Assembly (NCBI GenBank): GCA_016930815.1
Contig: JAFGFZ010000049.1
Location: 1 to 41,168 of the forward strand
DNA length: 41,168 nt
Reading direction: 5' to 3'
DNA from: Pirellulales bacterium
Lineage (GTDB): Bacteria > Planctomycetota > Planctomycetia > Pirellulales > Lacipirellulaceae
Numbering within the stretch: position 1 is the stretch's first letter; every line of letters begins with the position of its first letter. A program made the translations under genes and the position numbers. Below, piece by piece: positions 7,622 through 16,313 of the stretch. The notes under the pieces are model-generated. The model worked only from the letters and a program-made list of their open reading frames with translations. It searched no databases and was not told where the DNA came from.

Positions 7622-10592
7622 GGAATATCTTCCAAAAACCTAGGACGGTTCCGATGAGAAGCAGGCTGGCGATCCATGTGGCCGGTTCGGGAACGGCTAT
7701 GGATCCAAGCGAGCTAACACCGGTACCGGTACCGAATTGGTTTCGCCAAATGGCCAGGTCGGCGCTATCGACATTTTTGTCGTTGTTGGCATCTCCTTGG
7801 CCCAGCGTTGCAGTACCAGTGATGCCGAAACCTCGTTGCCATACGAGGAAGTCGGCGCCGTCGACATCGCCATCCCCATCGAAGTCGGCATGGGCAGTTT
7901 GCCCAATGTACTCGACGATACCGGCATATGGTCCCGCATCCACCGAGTTGAAACGAAATTGGAGATCCTGCGCATCTACGGACTCGTTATAGGCATTTCC
8001 CACCGAAACGGATGCGTCGGCAGCCAGTTCCGTGGAACCGAGCAGGAATGACTCAATCAGGCGATACGCACTGCTACTGCCACCTTCATCCCAGCTTTCT
8101 CCAACACCCGTTCCAATCGCGTTGAGATTCTGGTCATCTAGACTGTTCCAGCCAGTTCCGTTGGTTGGATCAAGGGAGCCGAGGGCACTATCAATTTGGT
8201 ACGAATTCAGGTTTACCGTGTTGTCACCCGTGTTGGTGATCGTGACCTGCCCCGTCCCCCGGTCAACGACGAGCGTCAGTTGGTTGAGATTCGGGGCGAA
8301 TTCCTGAACGGAGTTGGTTTGGAGTAGTGAGATTTCCTCGGTTGTCAGAATATGATTGAAAAAGCCGACGTCGTCGATCATTCCCTCCCAGTTCCGGCCA
8401 GTTCCCTCACGATGCCCGCCGATCACCAAACCCTCGACAGCCGCCAGCGGATCGGTATTTTCCATCGAGGCGACCTGGATGCCATCCAGATAGATCGTGT
8501 GCAAGCCTGGATTGACCAATCCACCATCCGCATCGTAGGTGACGATGAGGTTATGCCATATCTCGTTCCCTGCGGCGGGAAAGCTCACATTGGGAGCAAC
8601 AGCTAAATCGGTTATGGTAAAGACCTGCCCCACATCACCGGATCCAAGATCCCGTAAACCATAGGATACGGAATATGCCCCCGTGGCGCTCGGGCTGTTG
8701 CCGGCCGTTGTTTCCAGGACAAAGTAGCGATCGGCGGTACCGATGATATCTGGAACATCGAGCCGGTACCAGACGGAGTAGCTATGGTCTTGGCCGGGCC
8801 CCTGGACAAGGACATTGCCACTGGTGAATGCATATTCGCTGTTCGCTCTTTCAAACGTTGCCGCATTGCCAAACTTCCCGCCCGGATCGCCGGCCGTTGC
8901 GCCGTTGAAAGGCACTAGAAAGAGGCCACCGTAGTCGGCAATGAAATCATTATCAAAGGTCCATGATGCGACCAGGTCGGCACGTCCTGGAGATGCCATC
9001 AGGCTGGCCGCGACGATCAACGCCAGGAAGCCGAATCGAATCCGGCAGGCCGGCCGTCTGGATTCGCCCGATTTTTTGTGCATGAGCCGATCTTCTCCAT
9101 CCCGATCGATCTTCTTGAAAAACCAAGACCGATGATTTTGCCGGAATCCATTCCAGCCGCAGATGGCAATCAGGAGCATGGAGAATAACCCGATCGCCGC
9201 CGGCTCGGGCACGCCCGAAATCAGCGCATCCAGAGCGCCTGCGCCATTGGCGGCGTCATAGAGCGATTCGAATGCCACAAAATCGAGCATATCGTTATCC
9301 AGGTCGCCATCCAGGTCACCCATTCCATAGGCTTCCGCAACGGACATCGTCGAGAATACACCGCCATGGCCGATGAGGAATGTTGTCCAATCGGCGGCAC
9401 TGATATTCCCATCAAAGTTCAGATCGCCGGCATCAAATCGCTTGGCATTGTTGCCTGAAAAGAGCACGCTTCCGGTCGTGATTTCCTGGCCATTTGAGTA
9501 GTACTTGAATTGGATATCCTCCGTTGGGCTTGGAAACCAGATGGCTCCCAAGTTGACCGTCTGCCCATCCGAGATTGTGGCTCCGCTGGAACTGTCCGAT
9601 GACTCGGCAAGATGCGTGGCCAAATCGGCTTCGATGCTCCAGGTATGGGCCGGATCGACACTCCCCCCGCTATTGGAATCCCCGTGCTCGGTGATTGAGT
9701 TCCAACCGCTTGAATTGAAACTTCCAATGGCGGAAGAGATCGAGTAGCTATCCAGTGCGATGGGGCTGCCCGTATTATTCGAAATGGCTATTGCGTGGGT
9801 ATTGCGGTTGATGGTGAGCGACAATTCAGTTCCCATCACATCCATGATCTGGATTGTTTTGTCATAAAGCCCTTGAATCTGCGTGCCGGTCAGCAACTGA
9901 TTGAAGACCGCGACCTCGTCAATATAGCCGTCCCAGTTTCTCCCACCGTCGCCGGCACGATGGTTCCCGATATGAAAGCCGGTCGCACCCGCCCGATTCA
10001 ATGCAAGATTTGGAATTACCGCCGTGTCCCAAAGCATTCGATCATGGTAATACTTCAGCGTGTCATTCGCCTCGTCAATGACAATTGCCGCATGGTGCCA
10101 GAAACCGTCATTGACAGAAGGCATGATCGCAAGGACTCCACCCGTTGATGGAGCATCCGTATACCATTGAGCATATTTGTCGAAGCCATCGTCTCGAATG
10201 CCAAATGACAGCGGCCAAGTCGAAGGCGCCGTTTCCCAGACAAAATTTCGTTCATCCGAGCCATCGTATGAGATGTCCTCGTACAGGTACCAGGCAACCA
10301 CCGTGTTGACGACCGATCCGACCGGCCCGAGGAGTACATTTCCCGTGATATCGACATAGTCGGTTGCACCCGGCGCATTATCGATCCGCAACGCGCCTCC
10401 GCCAACCTGGTATTCGCCGGATGTGTGGGTAATCGAGGCCGTACCCACCGGAACGCCGTCGAGCAATGTATTCCCCTGCTGGTTCGCAAAATTCGTATCG
10501 AAGGACCAGTACGCGGTAAGCGAGGCGAATCCAGAATGTGCCATGCAAAGGCAGGCAACGAACCCAAAACCCAAGATGGTCGACTTGATCAT
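7608..10592 (-). CDS. Double PEP-CTERM LamG protein: two complete pre-proteins fused in one frame
   Basis: This 994-codon ORF reads as two pre-proteins in tandem. Copy A: signal peptide ~1-23, LamG-like domain ~25-245, a beta-rich segment ~250-380, dockerin-like D-rich helices ~387-447 (GDLNFDGNISAADW, GDLDGDLDND) and a PEP-CTERM tail 461-487 (VPEPAAIGLF, hydrophobic helix, basic residues). Sixteen or so residues later, M504 begins copy B: basic n-region, signal-like segment ~518-538, LamG-like ~539-760, dockerin-like ~902-954 (DFDGDGDVDGADF, GDANNDKNVDSADL) and a second PEP-CTERM tail 967-994. PEP-CTERM tails normally end the protein and are processed by exosortase. No stop separates the copies, yet GGAGAAG lies eight bases before the codon for M504 (9083), so copy B may also be made on its own. 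LamG and dockerin-like modules suggest carbohydrate or surface binding. Confidence 0.85.
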   Translation of the reverse strand: MIKSTILGFGFVACLCMAHSGFASLTAYWSFDTNFANQQGNTLLDGVPVGTASITHTSGEYQVGGGALRIDNAPGATDYVDITGNVLLGPVGSVVNTVVAWYLYEDISYDGSDERNFVWETAPSTWPLSFGIRDDGFDKYAQWYTDAPSTGGVLAIMPSVNDGFWHHAAIVIDEANDTLKYYHDRMLWDTAVIPNLALNRAGATGFHIGNHRAGDGGRNWDGYIDEVAVFNQLLTGTQIQGLYDKTIQIMDVMGTELSLTINRNTHAIAISNNTGSPIALDSYSISSAIGSFNSSGWNSITEHGDSNSGGSVDPAHTWSIEADLATHLAESSDSSSGATISDGQTVNLGAIWFPSPTEDIQFKYYSNGQEITTGSVLFSGNNAKRFDAGDLNFDGNISAADWTTFLIGHGGVFSTMSVAEAYGMGDLDGDLDNDMLDFVAFESLYDAANGAGALDALISGVPEPAAIGLFSMLLIAICGWNGFRQNHRSWFFKKIDRDGEDRLMHKKSGESRRPACRIRFGFLALIVAASLMASPGRADLVASWTFDNDFIADYGGLFLVPFNGATAGDPGGKFGNAATFERANSEYAFTSGNVLVQGPGQDHSYSVWYRLDVPDIIGTADRYFVLETTAGNSPSATGAYSVSYGLRDLGSGDVGQVFTITDLAVAPNVSFPAAGNEIWHNLIVTYDADGGLVNPGLHTIYLDGIQVASMENTDPLAAVEGLVIGGHREGTGRNWEGMIDDVGFFNHILTTEEISLLQTNSVQEFAPNLNQLTLVVDRGTGQVTITNTGDNTVNLNSYQIDSALGSLDPTNGTGWNSLDDQNLNAIGTGVGESWDEGGSSSAYRLIESFLLGSTELAADASVSVGNAYNESVDAQDLQFRFNSVDAGPYAGIVEYIGQTAHADFDGDGDVDGADFLVWQRGFGITGTATLGQGDANNDKNVDSADLAIWRNQFGTGTGVSSLGSIAVPEPATWIASLLLIGTVLGFWKIFHDKY
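9081..9110 (-). promoter_or_regulatory. Internal ribosome binding site and start inside the double PEP-CTERM ORF
   Basis: On the minus strand GGAGAAG is followed by eight bases and then ATG at 9083-9081. This is the codon for M504, exactly where a new signal peptide (MHKKSGESRRPACRIRF) begins. The placement right after the first PEP-CTERM tail argues that this was, or still is, the start of a separate gene whose upstream neighbour lost its stop codon. Confidence 0.55.
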
Positions 10593-10605
10593 GGTTCTGA
10601 TCCTT

Positions 10606-12711
10606 TCAAGTACAAGTTTTCTTCACGAGCAACCTGAGGATCATCAATGGGCAACTGCAGGAAATGGCAATGGCCAAGGAAGATGGCTCAGGGACCCCCA
10701 GAGCAGCAAAAGAACCTTCGCCGTTATACTTTTCATACGCGTTGAAGAAGAGGATGAAGTCATCAAGGTCGTTATCGAAATCCCCATCTAGATCGCCTCG
10801 GGTGTAAGCTTCCTCGACACTCATCCCAGTAAAATTACCTCCATGACCTATGAGGAATTGCAGCCAGTCGGTCGCATCGATCGCGCCATCGTCATTGAAA
10901 TCGCCACGCAGGAATTTGACAATCGAGAGATCTTGGAGGGCGTTCATCGACGATCCTGGAATCGGTCCGAGACCGAGCAGATCGAGGGCCAGGTTCGTGG
11001 CATCACCGTGCCGGATCGGTTGGTAAGGATCGGTGTAGTCGGGGCGTCCGTTTCCTGGATCCTTCCGTGTCAGGGAATTCAAGGCATAAAGGTCCTCTCC
11101 AATTTGCTCACCAGCAAGCCAAACATAGAACGGGATTGTATAGATTTCGGGATTAGTGATATCACCGTGACCGGTACCATACCCACCGTGGTCCGCTGTC
11201 AGTAGGACGGCTGTACTCCCGGCCAGTTCGGGATCATTCTTGATGAACTCGATCAATCGGCCTAATTCGGCATCCACGGCTTGGACTGCATTCTTGTATT
11301 CCTGGCTCTCCCAGCCGTAGCTATGCCCTACGGCGTCCGTCAGGTGCCAGTGCATCAAGGCATAGGTGTACGGATCGGATGTCATATCATTCATGAACGC
11401 TGTATTTTGTGCATTGATATTATCGTTGGTCACCAAATGGTAAGTATCTATCTTGTCGGGGCCATCATCGGCTCCGCTGGTATCCGGCGTGCCGGAATCC
11501 TCATCCCAACTAGTATCGAGAAAATTGAATCCGTTCCAGCCCGCGTATAAGGCGGTGCTTTTGCCGTGGTCATGCACCACATCGAAGATACTATGCACAT
11601 AAGGATCCCCACCCGCGGCGGCGCAATCGCTGTGGACGGTTGCCCCGGAACTGGTGGCGACAATGGCAGCCCCTTCGTACAGGTTGTTGTTCACGGCACT
11701 TGTCAAGTTCGAATCAAATGTCCAGTGGGCGACGAGGTTGGCACCGGCGACCTGGGACACGGTTTGAGTTCCGTGATAGATGGCCGCGATCTCCCCCGCG
11801 GATGCTAATCCGTTGATCACGGCCATGTCGTCGATGAATCCATCCCAATTGCGCGATCCGTCACCGCTCCGATGGTTGCCGATAAAAAATTCCTTGGATC
11901 CGTTCCCTGCCACAAGCGACAAGCCAGGGATCGTGGCCTGATCGACTTGAACTCCGTCGTGGTAGTACCTCAGACTCTGATTCGACTCATCGATCACCAC
12001 CGCGGCATGGTGCCATTGGCCATCGGAAACGATGGGCAAACCTGCCGCATTTCCGCCCGTGCTAGGATCTTTTGTGAACCATTGGGCATGCTTGTTGCCG
12101 TCCCCTGTATCACTCCGGATTCCGAACGATAACGTATAATCAGTCGGCCCGGTTTCCCAGAGAAAGTTTCTGATATCCGAGCCATCGGAATCGATATCTG
12201 TATACCGATACCACGACATGACAGTCGACGTGATGGAGCCGGACGTACCCACGACGACATTGCCATTCACGTGGACATAGTTGGCTCCTGAACCATCATC
12301 GATACGCAGGGCGCCGGTGCCTCGGACAAACTCTCCGGCGGCGGTCGTGATATCGACGCCACCTGGCACGAAGGGTCCTCCCGAGCCGGGATCACTATTG
12401 CGTATCACGTGATGCCCATTGGCTCCGTCTCTGGGCCGGCCCGTGATCACGGTGACATGATTGGGTAGCGTGACCGTATTCTCGTACAACGTCCGGGCAT
12501 TGTCGGTGGTGACGCCTTCGGCGCGGAGCTGATAGAAGTTGGGCAAATTCGCAGGCCCCAATTCCTCGATCACGGACCCGCGCAGGCCATCCACGCTAAT
12601 ATGAATGACATAATCGACCCTGGGATTGGCGGCTAGGATCAGCCGCGGTGCGCAAAGCGCAAGCGCGGCGGCAAGGTAAAGGATAGGTAGAACCAATCGA
12701 GCGAACATCAT
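10606..12711 (-). CDS. Type I phosphodiesterase/alkaline-phosphatase-superfamily protein with nested LamG, dockerin-like and PEP-CTERM regions
   Basis: The enzyme core belongs to the nucleotide pyrophosphatase/phosphodiesterase group. Numbering from a TTG-like longer frame at 12765, D59 (HISVDGL), T99 (TVTLPNH), D477/H481 (LTDAVGHSY), D525/H526 (TADHGG) and H533 fit the two-metal site and nucleophile. The better start is ATG at 12711 (AAGGG seven bases upstream), giving MMFARLVLP and a clean signal peptide ending LILAA. Residues ~137-373 are a LamG-like module splitting the catalytic domain between the GHHVIRN and HSIFDVV segments; its strand order looks circularly permuted. Residues ~621-680 are dockerin-like and 691-719 form a PEP-CTERM tail (VPEPSS, hydrophobic, KK). 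It is probably surface-exposed and exosortase-sorted. It precedes the double PEP-CTERM ORF by 13 bases, so the two are likely one operon. The substrate is unknown. Confidence 0.85.
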   Translation of the reverse strand: MMFARLVLPILYLAAALALCAPRLILAANPRVDYVIHISVDGLRGSVIEELGPANLPNFYQLRAEGVTTDNARTLYENTVTLPNHVTVITGRPRDGANGHHVIRNSDPGSGGPFVPGGVDITTAAGEFVRGTGALRIDDGSGANYVHVNGNVVVGTSGSITSTVMSWYRYTDIDSDGSDIRNFLWETGPTDYTLSFGIRSDTGDGNKHAQWFTKDPSTGGNAAGLPIVSDGQWHHAAVVIDESNQSLRYYHDGVQVDQATIPGLSLVAGNGSKEFFIGNHRSGDGSRNWDGFIDDMAVINGLASAGEIAAIYHGTQTVSQVAGANLVAHWTFDSNLTSAVNNNLYEGAAIVATSSGATVHSDCAAAGGDPYVHSIFDVVHDHGKSTALYAGWNGFNFLDTSWDEDSGTPDTSGADDGPDKIDTYHLVTNDNINAQNTAFMNDMTSDPYTYALMHWHLTDAVGHSYGWESQEYKNAVQAVDAELGRLIEFIKNDPELAGSTAVLLTADHGGYGTGHGDITNPEIYTIPFYVWLAGEQIGEDLYALNSLTRKDPGNGRPDYTDPYQPIRHGDATNLALDLLGLGPIPGSSMNALQDLSIVKFLRGDFNDDGAIDATDWLQFLIGHGGNFTGMSVEEAYTRGDLDGDFDNDLDDFILFFNAYEKYNGEGSFAALGVPEPSSLAIAISCSCPLMILRLLVKKTCT

Positions 12712-12912
12712 GGATGAACCCTTGTTACACCATATATTACTTATCACGGCTTCTTTGGTCAACAAAATAACAGAGCTGATTCAATGAATCAACTCATGGC
12801 CTCTCGTAGGTTGACCATGCTCTGCTTACATCGTATCATAGGGCGGCTCTGTTTATCCCCTGGAAATTGTCCGTCTTCTTCCAGTTTTACTCAACCCAGA
12901 GGGAGCTGCATC

Positions 12913-13836
12913 ATGGCGGTTCATGCCCGGAAAGGGAAATGGGGCAGGAGTCTTTTGCCAGGACGGCCCACGACCAGCACGCGCTCGGTGCCGGGCTATC
13001 CACAGAATGTACCTGCGTCCCTTGATATTCGTGGTTTCACACTAGTCGAATTACTCGTCGTGATCGCGATTATCGGCATCCTGATCGCGCTCTTGTTGCC
13101 TGCGGTGCAAGCGGCTCGGGAGGCGGCCCGGCGCAACACGTGCCAGAATAATCTTAAACAGATCGGTATCGCCCTCCATAACTACCACGACGCCCACCAG
13201 ACGTTTCCTTCAGGCCATCACCAAATTAATATCCACGATCATTGCTGGATGACGGCGATTCTACCCCATATTGAAGAGCAAGTGCTATTCGATGGCTATG
13301 ATTATTCGCAGAAGTGGAACTCCGCGAAGAATCGGCTTGTCGCCGAGAGAGACATCGCCGTTCAGCTATGCCCATCCACCGAGCACCAAAATGTCGGGCA
13401 AGGGGATTATGGAGGGATCAACGGTTGCGGCAGTTATTCTGGGGAGGCCGATATTCCAGACGGATGGGAAAATGGCAATGGCTACGAGGTGGGCATGTTT
13501 CCAGCAACTGGAGACGATCCGATGGTAGCCGGCAATCACCCGATTGCACTCAAGCATGTTACGGACGGGACATCGCATACCTTGTTCGTAGGCGAGGACG
13601 CGGGCCGGACCGATGCGGCGCGGTTTTGGGCGAATGGCAACCAGACCTTTGTGCAACATGGCCTCATTAATGTGTCGCGATCCAACGAATTATTCAGCGA
13701 CCATCCCAGCGGAGTACATGTCCTGATGGTCGATACCCGGGTATTTTTCATGAGTGAAAGCACCCCCAAACTTATCATCGACTATATGTCCACTCGCGCC
13801 CACGGTGAATTAGTCGATTATGCAGAGCTGCAGTAA
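12913..13836 (+). CDS. DUF1559 protein with prepilin-type N-terminal cleavage/methylation motif
   Basis: The hallmark is [18 protein letters not shown] followed by a long hydrophobic helix and AAREAARR, as in type IV pilin-like proteins, then the DUF1559 stretch [16 protein letters not shown] prepilin peptidase should cut after the G at residue 41, exposing a methylated F. The frame opens at 12784, but ATG at 12913 has GAGGGAG seven to eight bases before it and is preferred, giving 307 residues. Family members usually end with an H-x9-DG motif; here the spacing is kept ([12 protein letters not shown]) but G is T. The leader before the motif is unusually long (40 residues). DUF1559 proteins are abundant in Planctomycetota; whether they form pseudopili is not settled. 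It is divergent from the phosphodiesterase gene. Confidence 0.85.
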   Translation: MAVHARKGKWGRSLLPGRPTTSTRSVPGYPQNVPASLDIRGFTLVELLVVIAIIGILIALLLPAVQAAREAARRNTCQNNLKQIGIALHNYHDAHQTFPSGHHQINIHDHCWMTAILPHIEEQVLFDGYDYSQKWNSAKNRLVAERDIAVQLCPSTEHQNVGQGDYGGINGCGSYSGEADIPDGWENGNGYEVGMFPATGDDPMVAGNHPIALKHVTDGTSHTLFVGEDAGRTDAARFWANGNQTFVQHGLINVSRSNELFSDHPSGVHVLMVDTRVFFMSESTPKLIIDYMSTRAHGELVDYAELQ

Positions 13837-13863
13837 AGCTACCAGAATAGAATATTTCGTTAA

Positions 13864-13992
13864 ACACCTGACAGGTGGCATCGGATATTGGAGCTTGGAT
13901 ACTTGGCCAGGACCACAAAGATTCCCGAACCGAATTCGCTCGCCCTGTTGGGGCTGGTTGGCATCATGGGATTATGGTTTCTGAAACGTTGA
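13864..13992 (+). pseudogene. Orphan PEP-CTERM tail fragment
   Basis: After a TAA at 13861, the same frame as the DUF1559 gene reads through 43 sense codons to TGA at 13990-13992. The last part is KIPEPNSLALLGLVGIMG followed by LWFLKR: the PEP motif, a hydrophobic helix and a basic end, that is, a complete PEP-CTERM sorting signal. No start codon with a ribosome binding site exists upstream in this fragment, and two in-frame stops separate it from the DUF1559 protein. It is best read as the remains of a deleted PEP-CTERM gene. Confidence 0.6.
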
Positions 13993-14021
13993 TAGACAAA
14001 TACGCGCCTGGGACATGCGTT

Positions 14022-14040
14022 TTGTTCGCGGAGCGAACAA
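14022..14040. terminator. Hairpin between convergent genes
   Basis: TTGTTCGC (14022-14029) and GCGAACAA (14033-14040) form a perfect 8-bp stem with a GGA loop. It lies seven bases from the end of the acetyl-CoA synthetase gene and faces the DUF1559/PEP-CTERM-fragment side. No strong T-run follows on either strand, so it may be an extragenic palindrome that also terminates transcription. Confidence 0.45.
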
Positions 14041-14046
14041 CGGCTA

Positions 14047-16005
14047 TCATTCCTCGTTGGATCGCAGTTTCGCGAGGACGCTATAATCTTCGAGGGTGGT
14101 CGTGTCCCCGACCGCTTCGCGGCCGGCCGCGATATCGCGGAGGAGTCGCCGCATGATTTTACCGCTGCGGGTCTTGGGCAGCGCCCCGGTGAAATGGATA
14201 TCGTCAGGCTGTGCGAGAGGCCCGATTTCTTTCCGGACGTGCATCCGCAGTTCCTTGCGGAGTTCATCGCTCGGTTCGCCATCGGCGAGTGTGACGAAAA
14301 CGGATACCGCCTCGCCCTTCAACTCGTCGGGCCGGCCGACTGCCGCGGCTTCGGCGACCAGCGGATGGCTCACGAGGGCCGACTCGATTTCAATCGTGCT
14401 GAGCCGGTGACCGGAGACATTGAGGACATCGTCGATTCGGCCCATGATCCAGTAGTAGCCATCCTCGTCGCATCGGGCATTATCACCCGTAAGGTATTTT
14501 CCTGGTACCTTGCTCCAGTAGATTTCCTGATAACGCTCGTCATCGCCCCAGATCCCGCGCAGCATGGCCGGCCAGGGTTTGGTAATCATGAGCCAGCCGC
14601 CCTGATTTGCGCTGACCGGTTTGCCGTCTTCCGTGCCGACGACTTCCGGGACGATGCCTGGGAGTGGTTTGGTGCAGCTTCCCGGCTTCGTGGAGATGGC
14701 GCCCGGCAGGGGACTCATCATGATTCCGCCGGTCTCGGTTTGCCACCACGTATCGACAATCGGGCATCGCTCACCGCCGATCATTTTGTGGTACCACATC
14801 CAGGCTTCGGGATTGATTCCTTCCCCGACGGTTCCTAGCAGGCGGAGGCTGGACAAATCGTGTTTTTCGACATGTTGATTTCCCCACTTGATAAAAGCGC
14901 GAATGGCGGTCGGGGCCGTGTAGAAGACCGTGACCTTGTACTTTTCTACGATATCCCAGAAGCGGTCCTCCGCCGGCCAGTTGGGGGCGCCTTCGTAAAT
15001 GACAACCGTCGCACCCGCCGAGAGCGGGCCGTAGACGATGTAGCTATGGCCGGTGATCCAGCCGATATCCGCGGTGCACCAATAGATATCGTCATCGCGA
15101 TAGTCGAAGACCCATTCGAAGGATTTCTTGGCAAAGAGGTTGTAGCCGGCCGTTGTGTGCTTGATACCCTTCGGCTTACCGGTGGAACCGCTCGTATAGA
15201 GGATAAAGAGCAGCGCTTCGCTATCCATTGGCTCGGCCGGGCAATTGTCCGAGGCGTTGGCCATGAGGTCATGCCACCAGAAGTCACGGCCCTTTTGCAT
15301 CGGGACCTCCATGTCGGTCCGTTTGTAAACAATACACTTTTCCACGGTTGGCGATTTGGCGAGCGCTTCATCGACGGTCGCTTTCAATGCCAGTTCCTTG
15401 CCCCGCCGCCAGCCGGCATTCGCCGTAATTTGGATCTTCGCGCTGGCATCTTTGTTCCGGTCCGCAATCGCTTCGGCCGAGAATCCGGCGAAGATAATCG
15501 AATGAATCGCTCCAATCCGGGCACACGCGAGCATGGCAATCGCCAGCTCAGGAATCATCGGCATGTAGATTGACACGACATCGCCTTTGCCAACACCCAG
15601 CTTCTTGAGCACATTGGCAAACTTGCAGACTTCGGTGTGGAGTTGTGCATAGGTCAGCCGGACTTCGTCCTCCACCGGTTCTCCTTGCCAGAGAATGGCC
15701 GTTTTATCGCGGTGTGGCGAATCCAGGTGGGCATCAAGACAGTTATAACTGACGTTTGTCTTGCCGCCACCAAACCACTGGGCGAACGGTTCGTTCCATT
15801 CGAGGACAGATTCGTACGGTGTGAACCAATGGAGGTCGGCAGCAGCACGCCCCCAGAATTCCTCCGGATCCGCCTCGGCCTCGGCATAGAGGGTTTCGTA
15901 TTCTTCCAGGGATTTGATCCGAGCTTTCGCGGAGAACTTCGGACTGGGCGGGAAAAGACGAACCTCCTGCATGACAGTATCAATACTGCCTCTCTGCTTT
16001 GACAT
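14047..16005 (-). CDS. acs: Acetyl-CoA synthetase (AMP-forming)
   Basis: This enzyme makes acetyl-CoA from acetate, ATP and CoA through acetyl-AMP in the cytoplasm. The protein is 652 residues, the usual length. It has the N-terminal ACS region ([15 protein letters not shown]), the adenylate-forming P-loop-like motif [11 protein letters not shown] at ~270-280, the WWQTETGG acetate-pocket motif, and the C-terminal RSGKIMRR motif with K616, the lysine acetylated in regulated homologues. ATG at 16005 has AAAGGG nine bases upstream. It stands alone, divergent from the phosphate permease gene, so it is probably under its own promoter in the ~300-base gap. Identification is secure. Confidence 0.97.
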   Translation of the reverse strand: MSKQRGSIDTVMQEVRLFPPSPKFSAKARIKSLEEYETLYAEAEADPEEFWGRAAADLHWFTPYESVLEWNEPFAQWFGGGKTNVSYNCLDAHLDSPHRDKTAILWQGEPVEDEVRLTYAQLHTEVCKFANVLKKLGVGKGDVVSIYMPMIPELAIAMLACARIGAIHSIIFAGFSAEAIADRNKDASAKIQITANAGWRRGKELALKATVDEALAKSPTVEKCIVYKRTDMEVPMQKGRDFWWHDLMANASDNCPAEPMDSEALLFILYTSGSTGKPKGIKHTTAGYNLFAKKSFEWVFDYRDDDIYWCTADIGWITGHSYIVYGPLSAGATVVIYEGAPNWPAEDRFWDIVEKYKVTVFYTAPTAIRAFIKWGNQHVEKHDLSSLRLLGTVGEGINPEAWMWYHKMIGGERCPIVDTWWQTETGGIMMSPLPGAISTKPGSCTKPLPGIVPEVVGTEDGKPVSANQGGWLMITKPWPAMLRGIWGDDERYQEIYWSKVPGKYLTGDNARCDEDGYYWIMGRIDDVLNVSGHRLSTIEIESALVSHPLVAEAAAVGRPDELKGEAVSVFVTLADGEPSDELRKELRMHVRKEIGPLAQPDDIHFTGALPKTRSGKIMRRLLRDIAAGREAVGDTTTLEDYSVLAKLRSNEE

Positions 16006-16313
16006 TGCTGTAAACCCTTTGTAGTTTTGCGATTATGGTTTATTGATGGATCCAAGACAAACCTGGATTCTACTCGTGACGCCGTTCGACCGATAGGGGG
16101 GTAGTTTGTGATTCGCTCCAACACATGGCGTTCGAACCACCCTCGAAAGAGGCCGATTCCGAGCCATCGGGCGATGCGCGGTAGCCTCTTATTTAAGAAA
16201 GGCGGAATCCCTTTGTCCAGCCCTTTTCAATAGCCCGGATATCCCTCACGATAGTGGCGATCGGACACCTCAGGTAATGTTGCTCTGGGATCTGCGAACC
16301 GAGGATCGGATGT
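16006..16313. other. Divergent intergenic region between acs and the phosphate permease gene
   Basis: These ~308 bases separate two divergently transcribed genes and should hold both promoters. I see no convincing consensus -35/-10 pair. An imperfect inverted repeat brackets 16148-16188 (AAGAGGC versus GCCTCTT, long interior). No gene is seen. Confidence 0.4.

Noticed and set aside
12784-12912. Longer N-terminus for the DUF1559 protein from 12784
   Set aside because: The extra 43 residues are unlike a leader and ATG at 12913 has a strong GAGGGAG before it.
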